Shown: piece after piece, positions 1 to 8,984 of the stretch | Position numbering within the stretch: position 1 is the stretch's first letter | Layout of the letters: every line of letters begins with the position of its first letter | NCBI RefSeq assembly: GCF_036002945.1 | Contig: NZ_CP108529.1 | Location: 7,125,001-7,189,000 of the forward strand | DNA length: 64,000 bases | Source: Streptomyces sp. NBC_01224 | GTDB lineage: Bacteria; Actinomycetota; Actinomycetes; Streptomycetales; Streptomycetaceae | Reading direction: 5' to 3' | Made by a program: the position numbers and the translations under genes | Notes under the pieces: generated by a model | Database searches by the model: none | Told to the model about the DNA's origin: nothing | What the model saw: the letters and a program-made list of their open reading frames with translations, nothing else

Positions 1-1652
1 TCACGATGTTCACCGACGAAACGGTCCAGCAGGAAGGGCCGATTCGGCCGGGGCCCGCGCTCCACACCTGGGCGGCGAACATCCGGGACGGACGTCTCGC
101 GCTCCCGGACGAGGACGGCATCGAGCCCGAACTCCTGGCCGAGATAAAGGCGTTGGAGGGAAGTGACTTCCCGAGCAGACGACTGCAGAGCGTCTATCTG
201 CGCTGGGTGTACGAGCAGGCCGTGACCGCACTCCCGAAGGGCATCACGGTCCACTGGCACAGGGGCAGGGCCGTGCGCGTCACCGGGCCGCGCGAAGGCC
301 GTCAGCGCGTCTGGCTGGAGGGGCGCGACAAGCCGATCCTCGCCGATCTCGTCGCCGTCACCATTGGCCACCTCGACGCCGAACCAGAGTCCGAACAAGC
401 CGAGTTGGCGGACTTCGCGAACCGGCACGGACTCGTCCACCTGCCGCCCGACTTCACCGCGGACACCGATCTGACCGACCTTCCCGCAGGCGAACCGGTC
501 ATAGTCCGGGGCTTCGGACTCGCCTTCGTCGATCTGATGGTGCTGCTCACCGAGGGCCGCGGCGGACGGTACGAGAACGGCGAGTACGTGCCGTCCGGCA
601 GGGAACCCGTGCTTCACATCGGATCGCGCCGGGGTGTCCCGTACCACTCCAAGATCGGCTACGCCTGGCGAGGCGAACGGCCGTCGCTGCCGCGCTTCCT
701 CGGCCCCGACCGGACCGAGGCGCTGCTGAAGACGGACGAGCCGGTCGACTTCCAGCGCGACGTGTGGCCACATGTCGACAAGGAGCTCGGCTACGCCCAC
801 TACCACCGGCTCTTCACCGCCCATCCCGAGCGCACGAAGGGCGACTGGCCCGAATTCGAGGCGAAGTACGCCGCCGCGGACCCGGCCGGCCCCGAGCTGC
901 GCGCCCTCGTGTCGGCCGCCGTCCCCGACCCCGCCGACCGGCTCGACCTGGAAGCGCTCGACCACCCCCTGGACGGGGTGCGCTACCCCTCGTACGACGC
1001 ACTGCAGGAGGGGCTGCGGGGCTACATCGCCGCCGACCTGGAACGCCGCCACGACCCCGCCCACAGCCCGGACCTCGCCGTCTTCCTCGGACTGCTCTCC
1101 GCCTACGGGCAGTTGATCCGGCTCGGTGACATCGGCGGCTGGTGGCACGGCTTCTTCAGCTATCTCGCCTCCGGCCCGCCGGGACCCCGGCTGCACCAGC
1201 TCCTCGCGCTCTCCCGGGCCGGTGTCGTCCGCTTCCTCGGTGCCGGAATGACCGTCGAGGCCGATGAACGCCAGGGCGTCTTCCGGGCCGGCAGCGCCAC
1301 CGTGCCCGGCCGGCGGATCGAGGCCCGCGCCCTGGTCGAGGCCCGGCTTCCGGACCCCTCGCTGGAACGCACCCGCAGCCCACTGCTCCAGGGTCTGTAC
1401 GAGGACGGGGCCGCCGCCACCGACACCGGGCTGCTCTCGGTCGACCCCGACAACGGCCGGATCCTGGGCCGCGACGGCCGTCCGCACCAGCGCCGCTTCG
1501 CGCTCGGCCCGTTCACCACCGCACGCGCCGGCGGAGCGTTCACCCGGCCGCGCACCGGCGGCCCGGCCTTCCGGCAGAACGACGCCACCGCGCGCACGGC
1601 GCTCACCTTCCTCCGGGACCTCGCCTGTAGCGACGGCCCCCTCGGCGCCTGA
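1..1652 (+). CDS. FAD/NAD(P)-binding protein, 5' end outside window
   Basis: The frame is open to the left edge of the window, so the apparent ATG at position 6 is probably internal. The visible 548 residues match the middle and C-terminus of the large FAD-NAD(P)-binding family (PF13454 type, usually over 600 residues in Streptomyces). The expected N-terminal GxGxxG dinucleotide-binding motif is not present, which fits a missing 5' end. The flavoprotein presumably acts in the cytoplasm. It lies 59 bp upstream of an amino-acid type ABC importer and two flavin monooxygenases on the same strand, so it probably belongs to the same organosulfur or amine utilisation operon. The exact substrate cannot be read from sequence. 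Family assignment is fairly sure; the role is inferred from context. Confidence 0.7.
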   Translation, partial: TMFTDETVQQEGPIRPGPALHTWAANIRDGRLALPDEDGIEPELLAEIKALEGSDFPSRRLQSVYLRWVYEQAVTALPKGITVHWHRGRAVRVTGPREGRQRVWLEGRDKPILADLVAVTIGHLDAEPESEQAELADFANRHGLVHLPPDFTADTDLTDLPAGEPVIVRGFGLAFVDLMVLLTEGRGGRYENGEYVPSGREPVLHIGSRRGVPYHSKIGYAWRGERPSLPRFLGPDRTEALLKTDEPVDFQRDVWPHVDKELGYAHYHRLFTAHPERTKGDWPEFEAKYAAADPAGPELRALVSAAVPDPADRLDLEALDHPLDGVRYPSYDALQEGLRGYIAADLERRHDPAHSPDLAVFLGLLSAYGQLIRLGDIGGWWHGFFSYLASGPPGPRLHQLLALSRAGVVRFLGAGMTVEADERQGVFRAGSATVPGRRIEARALVEARLPDPSLERTRSPLLQGLYEDGAAATDTGLLSVDPDNGRILGRDGRPHQRRFALGPFTTARAGGAFTRPRTGGPAFRQNDATARTALTFLRDLACSDGPLGA

Positions 1653-1711
1653 CCCCGGCTCCGCGCAAAGCCCCGCCCCACCCTCGTACACCTGCGGCTC
1701 AAGGACCCCTC

Positions 1712-2611
1712 ATGTCCCTCACCAGCGATCCACCCATCGGCAAGGCGACAGGACCACATGTCGCCGCGTCCACCACCGCCGACCACGACGCGCTCACCGT
1801 CGTCCCCGTACGCCACCCGTGGCGCTGGGCCGCCGTCGCCGCCACCGCCGTCGTACTCGCCCAGTTCCTGCACGGCCTGGTCACCAACCCAGGCTGGGAG
1901 TGGGACGTCTTCGCCCAGTTCTTCACCGCCGAGACCATCCTCAAGGCCGTCTGGGTCACCCTTCAGCTGACCTTCTACGGCACGGTCCTCGGCTTCGCGC
2001 TGGGCATCGTCCTCGCCTTCATGCGGCTGTCGGCCAGCCCGTTCCTCAGCGCGGTCGCCTACGCGTACATCTGGGCGTTCCGCTCCATCCCGCTCATCGT
2101 CCAGCTGCTCTTCTGGTTCAACCTCGCCTACCTCTACAAGGAGTTGCAGTTCGGCATCCCGTTCGGGCCAGGTTTCTTCTCCTTCGACACGATGAACCTG
2201 GTCGGCGCGATGAGCGCGGCCGTCCTCGGACTGGCGCTGCACCAGGCCGCCTATGCGGCGGAGATCGTCCGCGGCGGTGTACTGGCGGTGGACGGTGGCC
2301 AACTGGAGGCCGCCGCCGCGCTCGGCATTCCCCGGCACCGGCAGCTGCGCAGGATCGTGCTCCCGCAGGCGATGCGCTCCATCCTGCCGAACGCCGCCAA
2401 CGAGATCATCTCGCTCTTCAAGGGCACCTCGATCGTCTCCGTGATGGCGATCGGCGAACTCTTCTACCAGGTCCAGGTCGTCTACGGACGCAACGGCAGG
2501 GTCGTGCCCCTGCTGATGGTCGCGACGGTCTGGTACATCCTCCTGACCACCGTGCTCTCCGTCCTCCAGCACTACGTCGAACGTCACTACGCCAAGGGGG
2601 CCGCGCGATGA
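1712..2611 (+). CDS. Amino-acid type ABC transporter permease
   Basis: A 299-residue inner-membrane permease of the histidine/glutamate/cystine (PAAT) family. A polar N-terminal tail of about 40 residues precedes a hydrophobic helix and the transport domain. The EAA loop that docks the ATPase is visible as GGQLEAAAALGIPRHRQLRR near residues 195-214, followed by LPQAM. The start ATG follows an AAGGA ribosome site. The stop overlaps the next gene's start as ATGA, indicating translational coupling. With the ATPase and lipoprotein that follow, it forms a complete single-permease importer. Substrate is not certain; the adjoining monooxygenases suggest a sulfur-containing amino acid or similar solute. 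Confidence 0.9.
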   Translation: MSLTSDPPIGKATGPHVAASTTADHDALTVVPVRHPWRWAAVAATAVVLAQFLHGLVTNPGWEWDVFAQFFTAETILKAVWVTLQLTFYGTVLGFALGIVLAFMRLSASPFLSAVAYAYIWAFRSIPLIVQLLFWFNLAYLYKELQFGIPFGPGFFSFDTMNLVGAMSAAVLGLALHQAAYAAEIVRGGVLAVDGGQLEAAAALGIPRHRQLRRIVLPQAMRSILPNAANEIISLFKGTSIVSVMAIGELFYQVQVVYGRNGRVVPLLMVATVWYILLTTVLSVLQHYVERHYAKGAAR

Positions 2612-3402
2612 GCAGCACCACCACCGACACCACCGGATCCACGGATGCCATGGTCGAGATCCGCTCCGTCCACAAGCGCTTCGGCAGCCTCGAAGTGCTG
2701 CGCGGCATCGACCTGTCCGTGCGCAGCGGAGAGGTGACCGTCGTCCTCGGCCCTTCCGGCTCCGGCAAGTCCACACTCCTGCGCACCATCAACCACCTGG
2801 AGAAGGTCGACAACGGCTGGATCAGCGTCGACGGCACCCTGGTCGGCTACCGCAGGGACGGCAACAAGCTGTACGAGCTCCGCGAGCGCGAGGTCCTGCG
2901 ACAGCGCACCCGGATCGGCTTCGTCTTCCAGAACTTCAATCTCTTCCCGCACCTCACCGTGGTGGAGAACATCATCGAGGCGCCGGTCGCCGCCCTCGGC
3001 CGCCCAAAGAGGGAAGCCGTCGCCGCCGCGGAGAAGCTCCTCGCCCGGGTCGGGCTCGCCGACAAGGCTGGGGCGTACCCCAGGCAGCTCTCCGGCGGGC
3101 AGCAGCAGCGGGTCGCCATCGCCCGCGCGCTTTCCCTCGAACCGAAGCTGCTGCTCTTCGACGAGCCGACCTCGGCGCTCGACCCCGAGCTGGTGGGCGA
3201 AGTCCTCGACGTCATCAAGGACTTGGCACTCCAGGGCACCACGATGATCGTCGTCACGCACGAGATCGGTTTCGCCCGCGAGGTCGCCGACACCGTCGTC
3301 TTCATGGACGAGGGACGCATTGTCGAGCAGGGCGCCCCCGGCGACGTACTCGACCGTCCGGAGCACGAGCGCACCCGCGCCTTCCTCTCCAAGGTTCTGT
3401 GA
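2608..3402 (+). CDS. Amino-acid type ABC transporter ATP-binding protein
   Basis: A 264-residue ATPase of the polar amino-acid importer family. The Walker A motif GPSGSGKST is at residues 48-56, the signature LSGGQQQR and Walker B LLLFDEPTSALDPE follow, and the H-loop is VVTHE. The insertion between Walker A and the Q-loop (around YRRDGNKLYELRE) is typical of the histidine/cystine subgroup. It starts at the ATG of an ATGA overlap with the permease, so the long in-frame extension upstream is not coding. It energises uptake with the preceding permease and the following lipoprotein. Confidence 0.92.
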   Translation: MSSTTTDTTGSTDAMVEIRSVHKRFGSLEVLRGIDLSVRSGEVTVVLGPSGSGKSTLLRTINHLEKVDNGWISVDGTLVGYRRDGNKLYELREREVLRQRTRIGFVFQNFNLFPHLTVVENIIEAPVAALGRPKREAVAAAEKLLARVGLADKAGAYPRQLSGGQQQRVAIARALSLEPKLLLFDEPTSALDPELVGEVLDVIKDLALQGTTMIVVTHEIGFAREVADTVVFMDEGRIVEQGAPGDVLDRPEHERTRAFLSKVL

Positions 3403-3446
3403 CCCCACCCATGTTCCCTTCAGTGTTCATTTCAAGGAGTACGCAC

Positions 3447-4421
3447 GTGTCCGTCCGCCGCACCCTTTCCGCCGCACTCGCCACCCTCACCGCCGCAGGA
3501 CTGCTCACGGCCTGCGCCGCCGGTGACGCCGCCACCAGCGAGGTGAAGCCGAAGGGGCAGCAGGGCACCGGTATCAATATCGGTCCCGACCAGCACCGGA
3601 TCAGAGGCACGAAGGTCGACGCCATCGCGGCGAAGGTGCCCGAGGCCATCCGCAAGCGGGGCACGCTGCGGCTGGGCGCGAGCGCCGATGCCTCGCCACC
3701 GCTGGGCTTCTACGCGACCGACGACAAGACCCGGATCGGCTCGGAGATCGACATGGCGACCCTGATCGCAGACACGCTCGGTCTCAAGCCGCAGTTCGAG
3801 GAGGTCTCCTGGGAGAACCTCTTCGTCGGTCTCGACAGTTCCAAGTTCGACGGAGTGCTCTCGAACGTCACGGTCACCGAGGAGCGCAAGGAGAAGTACG
3901 ACTTCGCGACCTACCGGCTCGACAACATCGCCTTCGAGGCCAAGAAGGGCTCCGGCTGGAAGGTGCAGGAGCCGAAGGACGTTGCGGGGAAGACGATCGC
4001 CGTCTCGTCCGGGACCAACCAGGAGAAGATCCTCGTCGACTGGAGCGAGCAGAACGTCAAGGCCGGACGCAAGCCGGTGGACATCAAGTACTTCCAGAAG
4101 GACACCGACTACTACCTGGCCCTCCAGTCCGGCCGTATCGACGCCTACCTCGGCCCCAGCCCGTCCGCCAACTACCACGTCGCATCGGCCGGCCAGTCCG
4201 AGATCGTCGGCACGCTGTCGGGTGCGGGCGACGGGCTCCAGGGCAGGATCGCCGCCACCACGAAGAAGGGCAGCGGCCTGGTCGAGGCATACGCGGCCGC
4301 CATCGACCACATCGTGCAGGACGGTTCGTACGCCAAGGTGCTGAAGCGCTGGGGGCTCTCCAACGAGGCTGTCGCGAAGTCCGAGATCAACCCGCCCGGC
4401 CTGCCCAAGCCCAAGAACTGA
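3447..4421 (+). CDS. ABC transporter substrate-binding lipoprotein
   Basis: An extracellular solute-binding protein of family 3 (SBP_bac_3), about 324 residues. The chosen GTG at 3447 is preceded by AAGGAG at 3434-3439. It gives a clean signal sequence with lipobox LTAC, Cys23 being the lipidated residue. The GTG at 3399, overlapping the previous stop, would add 16 residues before the signal and has no better ribosome site. The mature part shows the RKRGTLRLG start of the family, then the two-lobed binding fold. It captures the substrate for the permease and ATPase just upstream. Related operons handle cystine and S-substituted cysteines, but the ligand here is inferred only from neighbours. 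Confidence 0.88.
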   Translation: MSVRRTLSAALATLTAAGLLTACAAGDAATSEVKPKGQQGTGINIGPDQHRIRGTKVDAIAAKVPEAIRKRGTLRLGASADASPPLGFYATDDKTRIGSEIDMATLIADTLGLKPQFEEVSWENLFVGLDSSKFDGVLSNVTVTEERKEKYDFATYRLDNIAFEAKKGSGWKVQEPKDVAGKTIAVSSGTNQEKILVDWSEQNVKAGRKPVDIKYFQKDTDYYLALQSGRIDAYLGPSPSANYHVASAGQSEIVGTLSGAGDGLQGRIAATTKKGSGLVEAYAAAIDHIVQDGSYAKVLKRWGLSNEAVAKSEINPPGLPKPKN

Positions 4422-4440
4422 GCCCCGAGAGGTAACACCC

Positions 4441-5508
4441 ATGCCTTCGACCGCACCTCTTCACCTGGCCGCCGAGATCGGCGGTCCGCCCCACTACGCC
4501 CACGAGCACTACATCGGCCTCGCCCGGCTCGCCGAGCGCGGCGCCCTGGACTTCGTCACCCTCGGCGACTCGTTCGCCAGGCCCGGACTCGACGCACTCG
4601 CCGTGCTCTCCCGGGTCGCGCCCGCCACCGACCGGATCGGTCTGGTGCCGACCGTCACGACCACTCACACGGAGCCGTTCCATGTGTCGTCCGCCGTGGC
4701 CACCCTGGACTGGGTGAGCCGCGGCCGGGCGGGCTGGAATGTCGATGTGTCGACGACCGGGGCCGAGGCCCGGCTGTTCGGCCGGCGTCCGGCAGCACCC
4801 GCCGACGATCTGTGGCGCGAGGCCGGTGAAGCCGCCGACGTGAGCGCCCGGCTCTGGGACAGCTGGGAGGACGACGCCGAGATCCGGGACGTCGCCACCG
4901 GACGCTTCATCGACCGGGACAAGCTGCACCACGTCGACTTCGAGGGTGCCTCCTTCACGGTCCGCGGCCCGGCCATCGTGCCCCGGCCCCCGCAGGGACA
5001 CCCGGTCACCGTTGTCGACGCAGCGGGCGGCCCGGCCCGCGAGACCGCGGCCCGCCACGCCGATGTCGTCCTCGTCCGTGCCCCCACGCCCGAACGGGCC
5101 GCCGCGATCCGCACCGATCTGCGCCGGCGCGCCGCGGCGTACGGACGCGACCCCGACTCCCTCCGGGTCCTGGTCTCGCTCACCGTCGACCTCGGCGACG
5201 CCGAGACCGCCCCGGAACCGGGACTGGAGAGCGGACCCCCGCTCGCCGCAGGCGGCTCGTACTACCGGGGTGGACCGGTCGACCTCGCCGAACTGATCAC
5301 CCAGTGGCACCGCGGGGGAGCGGCGGACGGCTTCCACCTCACGCCCATCACCCCCGGGCGTGACCTCGAACGGATCGTCAACGGGACGGTGGCCCTGCTC
5401 CAGCACCGCAGCCTGTTCCGCACCTTCTACCCCGGCGGCACCCTGCGCGAGCACCTGGGGCTGGACCGCCCCGCCAACCGGTACGCCCTCGAAGGGGGAC
5501 GAGCATGA
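4441..5508 (+). CDS. LLM class flavin-dependent oxidoreductase
   Basis: A 355-residue bacterial-luciferase-like (LLM) enzyme. It uses reduced flavin and oxygen to oxidise small molecules in the cytoplasm. The N-terminal PPHYAHEHYIGLARLAERG segment, the central SRGRAGWNVD strand and the family TIM-barrel layout are visible. It starts 19 bp after the lipoprotein gene with GAGAGG upstream. Its stop overlaps the next LLM gene as ATGA. Two LLM enzymes in tandem behind an amino-acid importer recall desulfonation or S-alkyl cysteine degradation clusters. A flavin reductase is not visible here and may be supplied by the partial FAD protein or elsewhere. Confidence 0.88.
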   Translation: MPSTAPLHLAAEIGGPPHYAHEHYIGLARLAERGALDFVTLGDSFARPGLDALAVLSRVAPATDRIGLVPTVTTTHTEPFHVSSAVATLDWVSRGRAGWNVDVSTTGAEARLFGRRPAAPADDLWREAGEAADVSARLWDSWEDDAEIRDVATGRFIDRDKLHHVDFEGASFTVRGPAIVPRPPQGHPVTVVDAAGGPARETAARHADVVLVRAPTPERAAAIRTDLRRRAAAYGRDPDSLRVLVSLTVDLGDAETAPEPGLESGPPLAAGGSYYRGGPVDLAELITQWHRGGAADGFHLTPITPGRDLERIVNGTVALLQHRSLFRTFYPGGTLREHLGLDRPANRYALEGGRA

Positions 5509-6806
5509 GCACCGCACCGAGGCAGATGCATCTCGCTGCCCACTTTCCGGGTGTGAACAACACGACCGTCTGGGCGGACCCCCGTTCCAGGAGCCAGATC
5601 GACTTCTCCTCCTTCGAACACCTCGCCCGCACGGCGGAACGCGGCAAGTTCGACTTCTTCTTCCTCGCCGAAGGGCTGCGGCTGCGCGAGCACAACGGGC
5701 GGATCCACGACCTGGACGTGGTGGGCCGCCCCGAATCCCTCACCGTGCTGGCCGCGCTGGCGGCCGTCACGGACCGGCTGGGCCTCGCTGCCACCGTCAA
5801 CGCCACCTTCAACGAGCCGTACGAACTGGCCCGTCGCCTCGCCACTCTCGACCACCTCAGCGACGGCCGGGCCGCCTGGAACGTCGTCACCTCCTCGGAC
5901 GCCTTCACCGGGGAGAACTTCCGGCGCGGTGGCTATCTCGACCGGGCCGACCGCTATGTGAGGGCCGCCGAGTTCGTCGCCACCGCCCGTGAACTGTGGG
6001 ACACCTGGACACCCGACGGCACCCCGCGCCCCTTCACACACCAGGGACAGCACTTCGGCATCGAGGGCGAGTTCACCGTCCCGCGCTCCCCGCAGGGCCA
6101 TCCGATCGTCATCCAGGCCGGGGACTCCCCGGAGGGCCGCGAGTTCGCCGCGTCCGCCGCCGATGTCATCTTCACCCGGCACGGCACCCTGGAGGCCGGC
6201 CGTACCTTCTACGCCGACGTCAAGGCGCGACTGGCCAAGTACGGCCGGGAAGCCGACGAGCTGAAGATCATGCCCGGGGTCACCTTCGTACTGGGCGACA
6301 GCGATGCCGAGGCCCAGGAGAGGGCGGCCGAGATCCGCCTCCAGCAGGTCTCCCCGCAGAACGCGCTCCTGGCCCTGGAACAGATCTGGGGCCGTGACCT
6401 CTCCTCGTACGACCCCGACGGACCGCTTCCCGAGATCGACCCGGACCCCGAGTCCTCGCTGGTCCAGGGCCGGGTCAGGCACGGAGACCCGCTCGCGGTC
6501 GCGGCCCGCTGGCGTGCGCTGTCGAAGGAGAAGGGACTTTCCATCCGGCAGACCGTCATCGAGACGACCGGGCGGCAGTCCTTCATCGGCAGCCCGCAGA
6601 CGGTCGCGGGGCAGCTGACGGAGTTCGTCGCCGCCGATGCCGCCGACGGATTCATTCTCGTTCCGCATCTCACGCCGGGCGGCCTGGACGATTTCGTCGA
6701 CCGGGTCGTCCCGCTCCTCCAGGAGCGCGGCGTATTCCGCTCCGAGTACACGGGGCCCACACTGCGGTCGCATCTCGGGCTCGCCGAGCCGGTATGGAAA
6801 GGTTGA
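5505..6806 (+). CDS. NtaA/DmoA/SnaA-family FMN-dependent monooxygenase
   Basis: A 433-residue member of the NtaA/SnaA/DmoA branch of the luciferase-like monooxygenases, which is longer than the neighbouring LLM protein, as usual for this branch. Recognisable features are the N-terminal MHLAAHFPGVNNTTVW, the SDGRAAWNVVTSSD motif and the SPQGHPIVIQAGDS segment. It is translationally coupled to the previous gene (ATGA at 5505-5508). Bacillus YtnJ, which opens N-acetyl-S-(2-succino)cysteine, belongs to this branch and also sits beside a PAAT importer. That makes oxidation of an S-substituted cysteine or thioether a reasonable guess, not a demonstrated role. Confidence 0.87.
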   Translation: MSTAPRQMHLAAHFPGVNNTTVWADPRSRSQIDFSSFEHLARTAERGKFDFFFLAEGLRLREHNGRIHDLDVVGRPESLTVLAALAAVTDRLGLAATVNATFNEPYELARRLATLDHLSDGRAAWNVVTSSDAFTGENFRRGGYLDRADRYVRAAEFVATARELWDTWTPDGTPRPFTHQGQHFGIEGEFTVPRSPQGHPIVIQAGDSPEGREFAASAADVIFTRHGTLEAGRTFYADVKARLAKYGREADELKIMPGVTFVLGDSDAEAQERAAEIRLQQVSPQNALLALEQIWGRDLSSYDPDGPLPEIDPDPESSLVQGRVRHGDPLAVAARWRALSKEKGLSIRQTVIETTGRQSFIGSPQTVAGQLTEFVAADAADGFILVPHLTPGGLDDFVDRVVPLLQERGVFRSEYTGPTLRSHLGLAEPVWKG

Positions 6807-6810
6807 TCGC

Positions 6811-7626
6811 ATGACCACGGACGCACAGCAGCCGCACGATTCCGGGCAGGCGGCACAGGACTGGAAGCACTGGCACGAGGAGCGCACCGCCACGGTCGCC
6901 GCACCGTACGGACCGCTCTCCCTCACCGGCACCCACTGGCTCTCCGACTACCCGGAGGGCCACATTCCAGGGGTGCCCGGGCAGTGGCGGGAGGACGGCG
7001 AGGAGCTGGTGCTCAGCGCCGCCGCCGCGGACGGTCTGAGCGTCGACGGCAAGCCCTTCACCGGCCGGGTCCGCCTCACCGCGGACCGCGGCCCGATCGG
7101 CGAGTCCCGCGTCGCGCACGGCGAGCGGCGGCTTGTCGTGCTGAGTCGCGAAGGGCTCTGGGCGGTACGGGACTTCGACCCGGACTCCGTGGCGCGGCGC
7201 ACCTTCCGGGACATCGAGGCCACCCCGTACGACGCCCGCTGGGCGCTGCCGGGCACCTTCCGCCCGTACGAGAGCGCCCGTACGGTCCGGGTCGAGAACG
7301 CCGACGGAGTCGAGCGCGGTCTCGGACTCGCGGGCGAGATCGTCTTCGAGGTCGACGGCACGGAGCACACACTGCAGGTCGCGGTCGAGCACGATGGCTC
7401 GCTCTGGGCGGTCTTCGCAGATGCCACCAGTGGAAACAGCAGCTATCGCTTCCGGTTCCTGCGGCCCGCGGCCCCGTCCGAGGACGGCAGTGTGACGGTC
7501 GACCTCAACCGTGCGCTGCTGCCGCCCTGCGCCTTCGCGGACCACTTCATCTGCCCCTTCCCGCCGCCCGGCAACACCCTTTCCATCGCCGTCGAGGCGG
7601 GGGAGCGGAACCGCGTCGACGGCTGA
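6811..7626 (+). CDS. DUF1684 domain-containing protein
   Basis: A 271-residue protein matching the DUF1684 family. The N-terminal WKHWHEERTATVAAPYGPLS and LTGTHWLSD stretch, and the C-terminal segment LPPCAFADHFICPFPPPGN, are family hallmarks. No signal peptide or membrane segment is seen, so it is probably cytoplasmic. ATG at 6811 lies four bases after the stop of the monooxygenase, so it is the last gene of the operon, before a strong hairpin at 7653-7684. The biochemical role of DUF1684 is unknown. Its repeated placement with LLM monooxygenases suggests a role in the same oxidation pathway. Confidence 0.85.
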   Translation: MTTDAQQPHDSGQAAQDWKHWHEERTATVAAPYGPLSLTGTHWLSDYPEGHIPGVPGQWREDGEELVLSAAAADGLSVDGKPFTGRVRLTADRGPIGESRVAHGERRLVVLSREGLWAVRDFDPDSVARRTFRDIEATPYDARWALPGTFRPYESARTVRVENADGVERGLGLAGEIVFEVDGTEHTLQVAVEHDGSLWAVFADATSGNSSYRFRFLRPAAPSEDGSVTVDLNRALLPPCAFADHFICPFPPPGNTLSIAVEAGERNRVDG

Positions 7627-7652
7627 CGCACCGCCACATTCTCTCGGGACGA

Positions 7653-7684
7653 CGTCCCCGGCAGTCCATGTGCTGCCGGGGACG
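7653..7684 (+). terminator. Terminator hairpin after monooxygenase operon
   Basis: A perfect 12-bp stem, CGTCCCCGGCAG against CTGCCGGGGACG, with an 8-nt loop, lies 27 bp after the DUF1684 stop. There is no U-tract, which is common for Streptomyces terminators. It separates the operon from the protease gene. Confidence 0.7.
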
Positions 7685-7873
7685 CCCATGCAGCCGGACA
7701 AGTTCAGGCCAGAAGGCCCTCTTGCGCCAGAAGTTGACGCCTTGAATACTCCCGAGCAGCGCTTGTCAGGAACACGGCATTCCGCACTGCGGGCATGCCG
7801 TGCGAACGACTGCGCCTCACGGGTCCGACCACCCCACAGGCGGACCCCCGACTCCCCTCGGGAGGAATGAAAA

Positions 7874-8773
7874 GTGAGGATCAAGCGCACCACCCCCCTC
7901 AGCGGTACCGCGAGACGCAACAGGGCTGTCGCCATCGCCGCAGGCCTTGTCGCCGTCGCCGCGCTCGCCGTCCCCACGGCCCAGGCCGACACCGCCACCA
8001 CGTTCAGCGCCAAACAGCTCTCCGCCGCGAGCGACGCCGTGCTCGGCGCCGATGTCGCGGGGACCGCCTGGAGCATCGACCCGGCGACCAACACCCTCGT
8101 GGTCACCGCGGACAGCAGGGTCTCGCAGGCCGAGATCAAGCAGATCAAGCAGTCCGTCGGAGCCAACGCCGGCGCCGTGCGGATCGAGCGCACCGCCGGA
8201 AAGCTCAGCAAACTGCTCTCCGGCGGCGACGCGATCTACGCCCCCGGCTGGCGCTGCTCCCTCGGCTTCAACGTTCACAGCGGCAGCACCTACTACTTCC
8301 TGACCGCCGGTCACTGCACTGACGGCAACCCGCCCTGGTACACCAACTCCTCGAACACGACCAAGATCGGCCCGACGGTCGGATCCAGCTTCCCGACCAA
8401 TGACTACGGCCTGGTGCGGTACGACAATGCCTCGCTCGCCCACCCGGGCACCGTCGGCAGCGTCACCATCACCGGAGCGGCCAACGCCACGGTCGGCATG
8501 TCCGTCACCCGCCGCGGCTCCACCACCGGCGTCCACGGCGGCAGTGTCACGGGCCTCAACGCCACGGTCAACTACGGTAACGGCGACATCGTCTACGGCA
8601 TGATCAAGACCAACGTGTGTGCGGAGCCCGGCGACTCCGGCGGTCCGCTCTACTCCGGCTCGAAGGCGATCGGTCTCACCTCGGGCGGCAGCGGCAACTG
8701 CAGCTCCGGTGGCACCACGTACTTCCAGCCGGTCACCGAGGCACTCAGCGCGTACGGGGTCACCCTGAACTGA
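7874..8773 (+). CDS. Streptogrisin-type secreted serine protease (S1 family)
   Basis: A 299-residue pre-pro-protease closely resembling S. griseus protease A/B (streptogrisin A/B, 297-299 residues). A signal peptide ends near PTAQA (residue 38). A prodomain runs to about residue 114, and the mature chymotrypsin-like enzyme begins around LSGGDAIY. The catalytic triad is His147 in LTAGHC, Asp177 in NDYG and Ser255 in GDSGGP. Paired cysteines near both His and Ser fit the family disulfides. GTG at 7874 follows GGAGGA at 7861-7866. It is monocistronic, bounded by hairpins on both sides. It is likely an extracellular digestive protease. Confidence 0.95.
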   Translation: MRIKRTTPLSGTARRNRAVAIAAGLVAVAALAVPTAQADTATTFSAKQLSAASDAVLGADVAGTAWSIDPATNTLVVTADSRVSQAEIKQIKQSVGANAGAVRIERTAGKLSKLLSGGDAIYAPGWRCSLGFNVHSGSTYYFLTAGHCTDGNPPWYTNSSNTTKIGPTVGSSFPTNDYGLVRYDNASLAHPGTVGSVTITGAANATVGMSVTRRGSTTGVHGGSVTGLNATVNYGNGDIVYGMIKTNVCAEPGDSGGPLYSGSKAIGLTSGGSGNCSSGGTTYFQPVTEALSAYGVTLN

Positions 8774-8820
8774 CGCCCCAACACCCCGGTCCGGACGCGG
8801 AACACGCAGTCGGCCGAGAC

Positions 8821-8852
8821 GGAGCCCCCGCCCGAATCCGGGCGGGGGCTCC
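8821..8852 (+). terminator. Terminator of protease gene
   Basis: A 14-bp perfect GC stem (GGAGCCCCCGCCCG and its complement) closed by a 4-nt AATC loop lies 48 bp after the protease stop. It is a very strong intrinsic-type terminator. Confidence 0.85.
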
Positions 8853-8929
8853 CGTTCACCCCGCGGCTTTTGAGAGGATGTGGGGCAGGTCGGTCATGCA
8901 GGAGCAAACGGGGGCGGACGCTGTGCCTT

Positions 8930-8978
8930 CCGGAGGGATGCCCTCCGGGAACCCCCGGCAGACACCTCAGGGGGTTCC
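8930..8978 (+). promoter_or_regulatory. Tandem hairpins in leader of SLOG gene
   Basis: Two adjacent inverted repeats end seven bases before the GTG start of the SLOG gene. The first is CCGGAGGG / CCCTCCGG (8930-8937 and 8941-8948, 3-nt loop). The second is GGAACCCCC / GGGGGTTCC (8948-8956 and 8970-8978, 13-nt loop). The G-rich 3' arm of the second hairpin is the only ribosome-site-like sequence before the GTG, so folding could hide it. A 36-codon frame (ATG 8878 to TGA 8986-8988) passes through both hairpins and ends in a GTGA overlap with the SLOG start. Leader control is possible but unproved. Confidence 0.45.
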
Positions 8979-8984
8979 AGGTCC

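Noticed and set aside
1160..2776. 538-codon minus-strand frame over the permease and ATPase
   Set aside because: Antisense to two clear ABC transporter genes with intact motifs; no ribosome site or family match.
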